Source: Neocallimastix lanati (nom. inval.) (Eukaryota > Neocallimastigomycota > Neocallimastigomycetes > Neocallimastigales > Neocallimastigaceae). Taken from it: DNA of 64,000 bases. Position 1 is the first letter of the stretch. Each line of letters starts with the position of its first letter. The stretch lies in NCBI GenBank assembly GCA_016946835.1, contig JACVTC010000002.1, positions 329,001-393,000 on the forward strand, read 5' to 3'. Below, piece after piece: positions 49,539 to 61,750 of this stretch. A program made the position numbers and the translations under genes. Below the pieces are notes generated by a model. The model saw only the letters and a list, made by a program, of their open reading frames with translations, did not search any database and was not told the DNA's origin.

Positions 49539-50880
49539 GATATTATTGAAAATAATCCGGTAGTAATATACAATAAAATAAATAAAATTATTAATGATTG
49601 GAAGCGATCTCTACTTAAACATTCCAATAAAGATAAATTATAATAAATTATTTGTTAATTATTATACTCGATATTTAGATAATAAAGACAAAGTTTTACC
49701 GGTTATTGCTGACAAAGAGTACTACGATAGAAATAGAATACGATATGTCCAGTGGAAAGATAATTATTATATGGCTCCTTTAAATTCTGGATATACTATT
49801 AATCTAACAAATAAAAATTTTAATAAAGAAGCGAAAGTTCCCAAATGTGTTAAAGTAATTCGAAATGTTAGCAATAGAAAGAACGTAGAATATTCTAACC
49901 TTTCTTCTCCTCTTGATGAAAATAGTAAGGGTCTCTTGCCTCCAACTTTATTTATGCCATATGGATTTAAACTATCAATATTATATAGAGTCCATTTTGA
50001 TATTGTTGACTCTCTAATTGTATTCAAAAGGTGTCCTAAATGTCATTCCTATTATAGAATTCCCTCGAAAGAGAATTTTATAAATTCGATGAAGAGTAGG
50101 ATTGATAATTCAAGATATTTTGAAAATGAAAAAATAGATGCCAAGAAAATAAATTATTTTAGCCTTTTCCGTTAATGATAATTCAGAGGAATATCCTTAT
50201 GCCGTTTCTAATTAATTGTATAATTATAATTCTTCTTTTTCTTTCCTCGTCATCATGCTCAATACCACTAAATTATATACAGTATCAAATTATAGATATA
50301 GATTTATTATCTCCTCATCATCTAATTTATTTTGTAAGGAAGATCCTTTAGTGAAAGCAATATTTTCCTTATATAATAAAAATAACATATCAAATATCGA
50401 TAATAACGAATTACAAAATTGTGTGAAACAATTCGTACAGGAAGATGACCAGGTTATTCCTATAGCTGAGGAACGCATAGTAAAAACAAATTGCTATTTG
50501 TGCTATTAGTTTTATTCAAATGTAATTCCTGAAATATCTATCATCTCTCCAAGTCAATTTGAATCCTTATTACCAGAATTATCTGATTTGTATGACCATG
50601 TTAAAGATATAAGTGCATATCATTACTATAGTACATCAAAAGATAATGAAGAAAACAATAATATAATTGTATATGGTGTATTGGTCAAATAATAAATATT
50701 AATCATGCAAAGCAAAATTTATTCCTTTTAAGCCTGGGATGAAAAATAAACCCTCTTTATTATTAAATAGAAATATTGATGGTTTAATAATTATACCAAA
50801 TAATAATAGTTCTGATTATATGATATTTTTAAATCTTTTTTGATCAGAAACATCCTCATTATTTATAGATTATTATTGTT
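49539..50880 (+). pseudogene. Virus-like coding remnant of unknown family, fossil
   Basis: A 193-residue open segment (49594-50175) reads LNSGYTINLTNK, LLPPTLFMPYGF and a zinc-ribbon-like FKRCPKCHSYYRIP. A second one (50216-50509) reads VPL-poor, acidic sequence ending EERIVKTNCYLCY, and protein-like sequence continues to about 50880. I recognise no family. Position, strand and composition fit the viral island, so it is probably part of the same integrated genome. Confidence 0.5.
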
Positions 50881-51249
50881 TTAATTTATAAATTAATATA
50901 TAATTTATATATATATATTTTATTATTTATATATTTATAAATTTATGTTTAATATATATATTTTATATTATTTATATATTTAAAAATTTATGTTTTATAT
51001 ATATACATATTTAGTTTATATTATTTAAAACAAAAAAAAATATTTCATCAATCAACTAATTTTATTGATTTCTTTAATCCATGCAATAAATTAAATTTAT
51101 TTATTTTTATCTTTATTTTAAATTTAAAGTAATAATATAATTACAAAAAAAATATTTTATATATAGATGTAAATATTTTATTTATATTTATATTTCTTAA
51201 ATAAAATGATAATAATATATACACGTTTTCATAAAGTAAAATTAATAAA
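50881..51249. other. AT-rich spacer
   Basis: Mostly TATATA and TTTATA repeats; nothing recognisable. Confidence 0.6.
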
Positions 51250-52760
51250 AGTATTTAAAAATAAATGACTAAAGAATAATTTTCTGGATCAGATATTAAT
51301 TATATTTGTAATAAAATATCTAATCCATTTTCTAATGCGATTATTCATTTTCAAGTATACATTAAAAATCTACTTCAAAAAATTAGAAAATTTCTTGTAC
51401 AAAAAAGGAAATCGCCAAATTTTAAACCAGATAAATTTGTTAAAATAGTTATAAATCATATTAATACACATAAAGTAAATACTCTTGTTGGAATTCTAGA
51501 GGTTCAGTCAATTGGAGAACCGGTCACTCAATCAGCTTTGAGTTATTTTCATAAACTTGCAGGCGATGATACGATTAATGGTTTAAAAGAGTTGTATAAT
51601 AAACTCATAATAAAACTGAGTTAAGTGTAGTCGAATTTTATTTAAAACCAGAAAATTATGATGAAGATTCAAAAGAAAGAATTTTAAATAGTTTTAAATA
51701 TAAAAATTTAAAAGATATTGTATTAGATATTGTTTATGACGGTTTTAATTTACGTTTTTATCTTTATTCATATACTGTTTTTGTCATTAGACTTCATCCT
51801 CTCATCATACACCAAATTTTTAAACAATATTTAAAAGATTCTAATAGCATTCTTGGAAAGTGGAATTCTTCATTTAATCTTGAGAATCTTTATATTGAAT
51901 TTAAAAACCCATCTTCAAAAATATTAGACTGGTTAGATAGTAATGGTATAGAATATGTTGTTGAAGAAGATATATTATGTGTTTATAAAGTAAAAGAAAA
52001 TTGTCCTAATAACGTAATAAACTTGGGAAGTGATGATAACTACAATGATAAATATGTTTTAAGTGATAACGAACAGAATAAAAATGAATGGAAATATGAA
52101 GAAAAATTTCATATCCAAAATAAAAATGATGAAGAAAGTCATATCGAAATTAAAAATGAATCAAATATTACTAACGATAGCATATTAAATTATTTTAAAA
52201 TAAATAATTTAACGTTTGAAGAAAAAGAAAATTATATTACACTTTATAGTAATTATACTAAAATTAAATATGAAAAAATTATCAAGTTACATAAAAGATA
52301 TTTTTTTAACAGGAACTAAAGGAGTAAAAACTGTCTCTTCTAAAATGCTTGGAGAAGAAGAATTTTATGTGGAAGTCGTCGGAAGAAATCTTGACCCTAT
52401 TTTCAAAAATCAATATATTGATCTTGATAGTTCTCGTTATACTGTTTATGGTACTTCAAAACAAGTTTATCATAACACTCGAAAACAAAATATTCTAACT
52501 CAATTAAAACGAATTACTAATATCGATAAATCATACTAAAATAATCAACATATTGAATTACTAACTTTATGTATCGGAATAATACTATCGTACCAATGTC
52601 ACGTTTTGGAATGATAAATGGTGATTATTCATTTATTTCAAAATTGTCCTATGAAGATCCTTATAGCGTTTTAGAAAATATTTTATACGGCTTTGAAGAT
52701 AGTTTATCTTCTGTATCAGGAAAATTATTACTGGAATATACAATGATAAAATTTAAATAA
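51250..52760 (+). pseudogene. Rpb1-like largest RNA polymerase subunit, C-terminal part, virus-type, fossil
   Basis: The diagnostic segment is VGILEVQSIGEPVTQSALSY then FHKLAG (about 51487-51560), matching the GxxAAQSIGEPxTQMTLxTFHxAG block of largest RNA polymerase subunits. Downstream, GVKTVSSKMLGEEEFYVEVV, GRNLDPIF (about 52320-52410) and RFGMINGDYSFISKLSYEDP ending near 52757 fit the last conserved regions of Rpb1. No heptad CTD follows. Alternatives: a fungal nuclear Rpb1 (unlikely, too divergent and no introns or CTD) or the polymerase of a linear plasmid. With the nearby D6/D11 helicase, a nucleocytoplasmic large DNA virus origin is most likely. Only the C-terminal part is seen; broken, a few interruptions. 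Confidence 0.78.
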
Positions 52761-55127
52761 TTAATCTATATAACTGATATTTAAATCTAATTATTATGTA
52801 CTGATATCAACAGATCTAACTTTATTTTTTCATTAGTTTTAATTTTTCTACAACTATAATTTAAAATTTTCTTTATTACTATATTTTTAATACTTTTCTT
52901 TTTATAATTATTTTGATTAATTTGTTTTGTAGATATTAATTCAAATTATTTATTTAACGGATTCCTTAGTAAATTCATATTTACTTTTAATTTGATTAAT
53001 TATATATTTAATTTTATCATTTTCTCTTGTTAGTATAAATCCATATGAAGTAATCAAAATTTACTATAATTAAAATTTATAACTCCAATAATTCTTTTAT
53101 ATATATTCTTTAATCTAATATATATCAGTTAAATAAACAGTTTTTATATTTATTATATTTAAATTCTATTTTTGATTAAAGTATTAAAATAATATGAATA
53201 GTTATCTTTAAACTATTATCATGAACTGATTGGAATACGTTTCTGTAAAATTTTCATCCAATAAAAATGGATGAAAATTTTGCAGAAACCTTTAAGTTTT
53301 AGTATAATTATTTTATTTCTTCATTTTTGACTATTAATATATCTACCATGTATATATTAATATCTATGATTTTGCTTTATTACTAATATAATTTTATTTA
53401 TAATTTTATTATTCTCCATTCGTCTAATTCTCTAAATTTAATTTCTTCATAATATATTCTTGAACAATTTATCATTATATTAAATATTTAATTTTATTTA
53501 CTATTGGCTTGTTGTAATAAGATTGTGTATCTTAACCAGATTCTTTCTGAGATTTCATCATTTTGAATATTTTTTCTATTTGAATATAATCATTAAAGTA
53601 TTATTTTTATTACTTAAAATATTATTTATTATTATTACTTTAATTATTATTATTATAATTATTTCTAGAATCTATTTTACAATTAAAATTAGATTTTGAA
53701 TATTATTATTAGAATAGTTTTTATTTAAACTTAAATATTATTTATTTTTCTCAATAAATTAGGATCATTGATTAATAAATTATCATTGAGTAATAAATTA
53801 ATATAGCAATGAAGAATTTATTATTCCAAGAATATCATTCATTAAATATACTACTCAAATAATAGAAATAGAATTAGTAGAAAGATCTAAAATACAACAT
53901 ACTGTAAAAATTTCAAGTTAGACAAAAAAACACAAGATTTTGAATTGTTTTCAAATTTATTGACAAATAATTATTATAAAAAAGTCTTTCCATTTCATCC
54001 TATAAAGTATCAAATATCTAAGAATTTGTTAAGGAAAATATTTTAAAATTAATAACAGAATGAAGGACAAAGTATGAAATTACAATCAAATAAAAACAGC
54101 CGAATCAAAGTATTAAAATTACTTTAATACAACTTAACAATTTCATTATTAAGTTTTTTAATGGGACATTTTTTAGGAATAACTAGGAACGAAGTAAATA
54201 AATTCAAAGGGTTTATCTATTTATTATTAATTTAATTTCTAAAATTAGTATTAACATATTAAGTATCAATATATTATTTAATTTATTTACTAATAAAGTT
54301 AATTTCTTAATTTTTTAACTTAGTAAAAATATATAAATTTTACCAATTTAAGAAATTCAATAAATATACCAAGATTTATTAAGAATAATCCAACATTTTC
54401 ATGATAAATAAATTGAAGTAAATAATTACAATCAAGATTGAAATATGTGTTATAAGAAAAATTGAAAAAGGTTTACCATGAAATTTACTAATTTGACGTT
54501 GTTAAAACACCTTATTATGTAGAGAAATATTTTAAAAATAAATTTACTTAAATTTTTAATATTGATAAAATGACATAATCTAGTGTATCAAAATGAAAAT
54601 TTAATATTATCCATAGTAGTCGAAATAATTGATTTTAATAATAATTAAGATGTTAAAATATTTTTTAAAAGAAATAATTTTTTTTTTTATGTAAATATTT
54701 ACTATCATTTTGTTCTTTTTTAAGTTTATAATATATATAATTTATTAATTTTTATTAATCTTTTCAAAATTATCTTAAAACTTTTCTTAAAAATGATGTA
54801 TTGCTTCATAATGAATGCTTGACAATTTGAAAAAATTATTTTTATATTTACCCAAACGAATTTATGAAATTATAATACTATCTTTTATTTTAATGGAATA
54901 TTTATTATTGATATATATACATTTTATTATTAACATTTAAATAATTATTAATGTTATTTTATGTAATTAATATATGAATATAATTTATATTGCTTTATTG
55001 TAGATATACTATTTATAATTAAAAATTTTCATATTTTTCCTTTATTTATTAAGATTATGAAATTATTACGAAATTCAATTTTTAATAATAATTTTCATTA
55101 TTAATAATAAATATTTCTATTTTTTAT
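52761..55127. other. AT-rich DNA without a gene, with one hairpin
   Basis: No supported gene. A near-perfect hairpin is at 53239-53289. At about 53760-54600 codon-like stretches appear in several frames but no domain can be named. Confidence 0.5.
53239..53289. repeat. Hairpin with 22-bp arms
   Basis: Arms 53239-53260 and 53268-53289 (GTTTCTGTAAAATTTTCATC pairing with its complement ending GCAGAAAC), loop ATAAAAA; one G-T-type mismatch only. Confidence 0.85.
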
Positions 55128-55279
55128 AATTAAAGGAAAATTCTTAATCAAATCCATATCTGTAAATGTAAAAATTTAATAAGTCAGCTAATTTTATTGT
55201 TATTAATTATATAAAATATTTATGAATATTATTTTATTATGTTAATATATGTTGTAAAACACCCCATTATAAATCTAAT
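55128..55279 (+). repeat. Left 152-bp inverted repeat
   Basis: Perfect partner at 57066-57217 on the other strand. Confidence 0.9.
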
Positions 55280-56600
55280 TATTTGTATTATTTTTTTTAT
55301 TATTAATAATCTATTTGTAATATAATTTATAATATTATTTTTGCTATTATAATAACTACTATGGTTCTCTAATCAAATAGTTACATTATTTATAATTATT
55401 AATTTTATTTAATTTATTAATAAAAATAAATAAACTTTAAAAAATTAAGATTATAGAATTTAAATCTACTATAAATATTTTTAATTACTTTTAATTATTT
55501 AATTTTTTTAATTTAAATGTAGTAACTTTTAAATTTTAAATTTATATTATTCAAACAAATTATTCATAAAAATAAAAATTTTTTTTCTATAATATTAATA
55601 AAATTTATGTATTTATTAAAAATAAGACTATTTCTAGCTAAATGTAATGTATTTTTATGAAACTTTTATTAGCCATATAATATCAAATTAAAAAATTATG
55701 CCTTCCTCACAAGATTTTATTAAAATTCATTTGAAATTAAAAAATAAAAATTTTTCATTGAATTTTGACTTTTAACCAAATATAATATGTTACTTCTTTG
55801 ATTTAATAAATATAATCTATTGTTTTTTTATTTAAATATTGTTTGTATTATTATTATATGAAAATATTCTCCGATTTTGAAATCTCTTTTTACTATGTTT
55901 TAATCAACAAATAAAATAATATATAAAAATAACATTTATGACATCTATTTTCGTTAATAAAAAAAGCTATTAAAGAAAAATAGAAATTTATATTAACAAA
56001 ATGTTTAATCTGATATTGTGATGAAAATAATATATATTAATGAATAATAAAATATTTGAGGAAAATGTTATCAATTATAGTTAATTAAATTAAATTAATA
56101 TGATTTTAAAATAAAAACAAGTTATTGTAGTATTTAATACAAACATAAATATAACTTCTATATAATATATCAAGTCTATATAAATAATTATATATAAATT
56201 TTCAATTAAATATATTCATATATTCAAAAAATTAATATATACATATAATATATTCTGTTGTAATTAATTTTAATACTCATTAATATTACAAAATGCAGCT
56301 ATTTAATTTGTAAAAATATAATTATTATTAATAATTTAAATAAATAAAATTAAATAAAAATATTAATATAATTGTTTATATTAAGTATTAATATACGTAA
56401 TTCTTTATTACAACATTTTTATTTTCAATAAACATATAATAATATTTTAGATATTATAATACTAAATAGTGATATAATATTACTTCAATACATCCTAATA
56501 AAAATATCTTATATATTCGAAATTATAATAAATACATGTTTTCAAATAAATTTATTTGTTTAAATTATATAAATGAAATTAATATATTTTAACAAATACA

Positions 56601-56638
56601 TAATGATTATTTCAGATTAAAATCTGAAATAATCATTA
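56601..56638. repeat. Perfect palindrome with 18-bp arms
   Basis: TAATGATTATTTCAGATT at 56601-56618 and its exact complement at 56621-56638, separated by two bases. Confidence 0.9.
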
Positions 56639-57065
56639 AGATGAATTCAAGATGAAATTTAAGACATCAAAATATATTATAAAGAATGAAGATATCTTTA
56701 TAGTTTCTATTTTATAAATTATTAATTTTTATGCTTGCTAAACTAATGACATAGATTTGAAAAATTGCTTATTTGATTATAAAATTTTATATTAATTATT
56801 ATTATAAATAATAAATACAAATATTAAATAATTTAAAAAATAAAATTTAGGAATAAATTATATATTGAAATATTGTAATTGAATGGTTTTAGTTAATTTT
56901 AAAATTTTATTATTAATCAACTTTATTATAAAATATATAATATATAAATAAGTAATAATATATAATAAATTTGGAAAAAATATAAATAAAAAAAATTTTA
57001 TAGATTATTTTATATTTATTAATTTTACATTTTTATATTTTGTTTTAATTCTATATTTTAATTCT

Positions 57066-57217
57066 ATTAGATTTATAATGGGGTGTTTTACAACATATAT
57101 TAACATAATAAAATAATATTCATAAATATTTTATATAATTAATAACAATAAAATTAGCTGACTTATTAAATTTTTACATTTACAGATATGGATTTGATTA
57201 AGAATTTTCCTTTAATT
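57066..57217 (-). repeat. Right 152-bp inverted repeat
   Basis: Perfect partner of 55128-55279. Confidence 0.9.
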
Positions 57218-57594
57218 TTTTTAGAATTCTCTTTAAGACAAATACTCTTTTTAATTTGAAACTTCTATAAATTTTATCTTAAAAATCCAAAATTTAAAAT
57301 AAGATTATTATAATTCTAAACATTATCTAATTAACATTTTTATGTAATCAACAACATAATACAAATACTTCTACAATTGGACCATATCAAGTTGATTTAG
57401 GAAAACTTATAATGTTATATTAAGAACTAATGTCTTTAAATTTTTTATAAATTGTGATAAAGATAATTTATTTAAACAAAATAAATAATATTCAACTTTT
57501 ACAGTTACATAAATTATAAATAATAAATATAAAAATAATATAATATGTTTGTTGAATCAATTTCAAATATAAAATACATAAACACACATATTAA
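57218..57594. other. AT-rich spacer
   Basis: No gene seen between the inverted repeat and the decayed SINE. Confidence 0.6.
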
Positions 57595-57815
57595 TGGATA
57601 TCCCATCTTCCATTAATACCTCAACAATTATTACTATAAGAGTGATGATATTTAGTATAACAAAACGTCGTTGCCCTTTGTAACTCGTCATTTAGATGTC
57701 TGCCAGGAATTTAATTCCTTACACATATTCCTACATATATCTTTATTTGAACTGGGAACCATTCATTCCCCACAATTGGTGTAATCATTTCTGTTTCCTT
57801 TAGAATTAACCGAAC
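57595..57815 (-). mobile_element. Decayed SINE copy, body only
   Basis: Shares ordered blocks with the SINE at 20722-21184: TATCCCATCTTCCATTAAT-like start, TTCCTACATATATCT (about 57727-57743), GGGAACCATT (about 57758) and TTGGTGTAATCATT (about 57775-57789). The tRNA-like head is missing. It ends where the next copia remnant begins. Confidence 0.65.
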
Positions 57816-60800
57816 ATCATCAAAAATAAAAGCGATGTATATAATGCTTATAATGCTTTTATTATTTGGTATAATCAAATTAAAAATTTATTTAAAAATT
57901 ATAATATTAAATACATAAAAGCAGATAATGGGACAGAATTTTTCAATAATAATTTTAATGAATTTTACAATTAAATTGGAATAATACATGAACAAACCGT
58001 ACCGCATAACCCCCAACAAAACGGTAGAGTAGAAAGATTGCACAGAATATTGATACATAATGGAGATGCAATGATAACTGATGCTAAATTAAGTCATAAA
58101 TTTTGGCAGGATGCCGTTGCAACAGCTAATTATATTCATAATCGATTACCACATAAGGGTAATATAATAAAAAATTTTCATAAGAATTATTATATAATGA
58201 AAAGGTAGATTATAATAGACATAAAGTTTTTGGTTGTCGAGTGTACTTTTATGTTCCTAAACAATTCAAAAAGAAGTTTTGTAATACAACTCTACCAGGT
58301 GTATTCTTAGGTTATGACGAAATTAATCATATATAATATTATTAATAATAAAATAGTTCCTTCAGGAACTGTGCCATTTCTTGAAGATGAACCTGAAAAT
58401 ATATGTTCTCTTCTGTCCTCTACAGATATCTTTAACTTTTACTCCATTATATAAATCTGAAGAAATTGAAGACAATATAAGTGATATAATAATAATGAAA
58501 TATTATGAAGTTTATAATATTAATAATAACAATAATAATTTATTTAATAATGAAAATTAAATTAATTTAAATAATAATTTAAATCAAATGAATGTTCCAT
58601 ATTATAATAACATAATTTAAATCAAAATAATTTTAAAAATATAAATAATTTATCACAAAATAATTCTATTGGTCCTATACAACAGTAATTTTAAAAATAA
58701 TAATAAAAATTTTTCAAATTATAACTTAAATTACCGATTTAATAATTTACACTCAAATAATGAATTTAATAATGAATTATTAAATTTAAATTATAATAAT
58801 AAAATTAATCCCACTGAAAGAAATGAAAATAACAATAATAATATTTATTTCCAAAAAGAAAATTATATAAATTTTCATAATGGGAAAAAAGAAAAATGTT
58901 AATACTAATGATTTAATTAAAATTAATAATTTAAATGATTTAAATTTAAATAATAATTTAAATCAGAATATAGGAAATGAAGTCCCAGAGAATAATGGAA
59001 ATAATGTAAACAATATGAAAATTAATGAAGACATAACGGAAGTAAATAAACAGGACTTTAATAATAAAAAAATGCATGATTCTAATATTTACAATAATAT
59101 AAATAAAAATAATTTAATAATTCATATTTATCCAAAAATGTAAACAATGAATATTTTAATTTAAATAATTATAATTTAAATGACGATTTTACAAATAATA
59201 ATAATAATAACACAAATAATAATATAGAAACTAATGACGTTAATAAATATAAGTAATAAAAATATTAATTCTACAAATTATAATTTAATTCAAAATTTAA
59301 TTGAAAAAAATAAAAATAACAAAAACAAAGAAAATGAATCAAAATCGGATGTAAACAAAGAAGGTATAATTGAAAAAAATAATTTAAGTGAATAAAATGA
59401 GTATAATAAAGAAAATAATAAGGAATCCTTTAATGAATTAATTGAAGAATTAAATGAAGGTAAATTTAATAATAATAATTTAAGTGAGAAGTATTTTCTA
59501 AGAAGTGACTATAGCTATAATAATAAAGAATTTGCTAATAATAAATATCAAAATGACATAACTTATGGACAAAAGAAATTATATAAATAAACTAATAAAT
59601 AATAATTTAAATAAAAAAGTTATTTTAAATAAAAATAATGATAGCAGTGATAATGATAAAATTGATAACATCAATACAAATTAATGGAATGAAACAAGCA
59701 AATTCAATTAATAAGAGAAAATCAATAAAATAAAAAATTCACATTTTTTATTAAACAAATTGAAAGAACTTAAAAATTAAATGAACAAATGAAAAATTAT
59801 AAAACTGATAATAAAAATGACGTTAATAATATTGATACTACTAATGAAATAAACCAAATTGAAAGTGAAAATAATATTAATAATAGAAGTATAAAGACGA
59901 TAATAAACAACATTCAAATAAAAATAGAAATAAAAACAATAAAACTAGACATAAACGCAATATCATTATTTTGATAAATATAATATTACTAGTCATCCTT
60001 CAAAACGTTCTTTTAGAATAAAAGATATTCTAGATACGGTTTCGTTCTTATCAATAAATGAAAATGATTTCATTGAACCACATAGTTATATTGATATATT
60101 TAAATATGAAAGATAAAATAAGCGGTTAAAAGCTATTGATGAAGAGTTAGGTAATATGAGAAGGATGAATATTTTTATAATAATAGATAAAGTACCTAAT
60201 ACTAATATTGTGACAACAAGATGGGTACTAAAATATAAAAGAGATGCTAACGGTAAAATTGTAAAATATAAAGCTAGAAATGTAGCCAAAGGTTATACAC
60301 AAGTTTACTGTATAGATCACAAAAATACATTTTCACCAACACTCAAACAGGATACACTTAAATCAATAATAGCAATTGCGGTACAAAATAAATTTGATAT
60401 TCATTAAATGGATATCAAGGCTGTATATTTGAACGCAAGATTAGAAGAAGACATATATGTAAATTTACCAGAAGGAATGAATCAAAAAAGGTATTGCAAA
60501 TTGAAGCATTATACTGACTTAAGCAATCTGGTAGAATGTGGAACGAAACATTAAATAAGGTATTGTTAAAATTAAATTTTAAAAGATTCTTAAGTGATCC
60601 TTGTGTATAAATTAAGAAAGATGAAAGTAATAATAATAAGTGTTTATTAGTAGTTTATTTAGATAATATAATTGTAGCCGGTACTTCAGAAGAAATAAAT
60701 AAAACAAAATCTTTAATAAAAGAAAATTTTGAAGTATATATTAAATAAATTTTAAATAAACAAATAATAAACAAACATAAACCTACTTCAAATACGATTC

Positions 60801-61750
60801 CAATCGAAAATAATATATTAAAATTAAAGAAATTTAATCCAACAAAATACAAACAAGCTATTGGATTTCTTATTATTCTTAGCTACAAGTACGAGACCTG
60901 ACATCCTATTTTCAGTAAGTAGAGCTTCAAGAAAATCTAAAGATCATACTTATAAAGATTGGTATAATGTAATAAAAATATTTAGATATACAAAAGGTAA
61001 GCCTGATTATGGAATTAAATTTACATATAATAAACCTGAGTTTAAAGTCAACGTTGATGAATTTTTAGGTGAAGATACTAGAAGATTTACTACAGGATTC
61101 TTGATGTTAATAAATTCAGCTCCAACAAATTGGTATTCTAAACTCCAACATTGTATTTCAGTTTCTACTACAGAAAGCGAATATTATGGTATACATGAAT
61201 GTTCAAGACATTGTCTTTGGTATAAAAACATTTTTAAAGAACTTGGATTAAATAATAATAGTATAACAATAAATATTGACAATAAAGCTACTATTTATAA
61301 CTGCGAAAATGAAACAATTAATTTAAAATCTAAATATATCGATTTAAGATATCATAGCATAAGGAAATTAATATAAGAAAAATATATAAATTTAAAATAC
61401 GTTAAATCCGAATATAATTTATCAGACGAATTTACAAAATATTTAAATACTACTCTGGTGAATAAATTCAGAGAAAACATCCTCACTAGCTTTAAGGATC
61501 ATAAACTTTAGGGGGAATGTTAGAAATAAAATATCTTAAATAACGAACAATAACTTAGAATGTTTAACTAAGATTAGTATATTTAATTATATTTAATTAT
61601 ATTTAATTATAAATTAAATTTGTATGTTATGTAAATGTATGAAGCGCATGCCTAATATACATCAAAGTTTTACATATACAAACTAATTTAGTTAAATTTT
61701 TAATGTAAATGATTATAATCATAAATAATATAATTAAAATTAATAACCTT
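57816..61750 (+). mobile_element. Ty1/copia remnant, integrase to 3' LTR, broken
   Basis: Parts: integrase core (KADNGTEFFNNNF, PHNPQQNGRVERLHRIL, about 57920-58060), a long Asn-rich linker (about 58500-59990), RT (TTRWVLKYKRDANGKIVKYK, about 60210-60280; LNARLEEDIYVNLPEGM, about 60430), RNase H (VNVDEFLGED, TGFLMLINSAPTNWYSKLQH, about 61045-61370), polypurine tract TTTAGGGGGAA (61507-61517) and the start of a 3' LTR at 61518 (TGTTAGAAAT). Gag, protease and the 5' LTR are missing; the left side abuts the decayed SINE. The polypurine tract and RNase H (YSKLQHC, HCLWYKN) are shared with the element at 26660-29344, so they are the same family. Broken with roughly ten interruptions. Confidence 0.82.

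Larger units (their letters stand above)
55128..57217. mobile_element. 2.1-kb segment bounded by perfect 152-bp inverted repeats
   Basis: Arms 55128-55279 and 57066-57217 are, base for base as I read them, perfect reverse complements. Outer ends read AATTAAAGGAAAATTC; inner ends read GTTGTAAAACACCCCATTAT. TTAA lies at 55130-55133 and 57212-57215, which would fit a TTAA target site, but this is weak in such AT-rich DNA. The 1.8-kb interior has no readable transposase. It could be a decayed DNA transposon with long terminal inverted repeats, two opposed copies of one short element, or an assembly fold-back. Confidence 0.6.

Noticed and set aside
39530-52760. Polinton, or integrated linear-plasmid (killer-plasmid type) origin of the island
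   Set aside because: Polintons carry no RNA polymerase or D6/D11 helicase. Linear plasmids have both, but their helicase is much shorter than the span here. Kept only as a second choice.
54490-54520. GTTGTTAAAACACCTTATTAT as a third copy of the 152-bp inverted-repeat end
   Set aside because: Resembles the inner end GTTGTAAAACACCCCATTAT but the similarity stops after about 20 bases.
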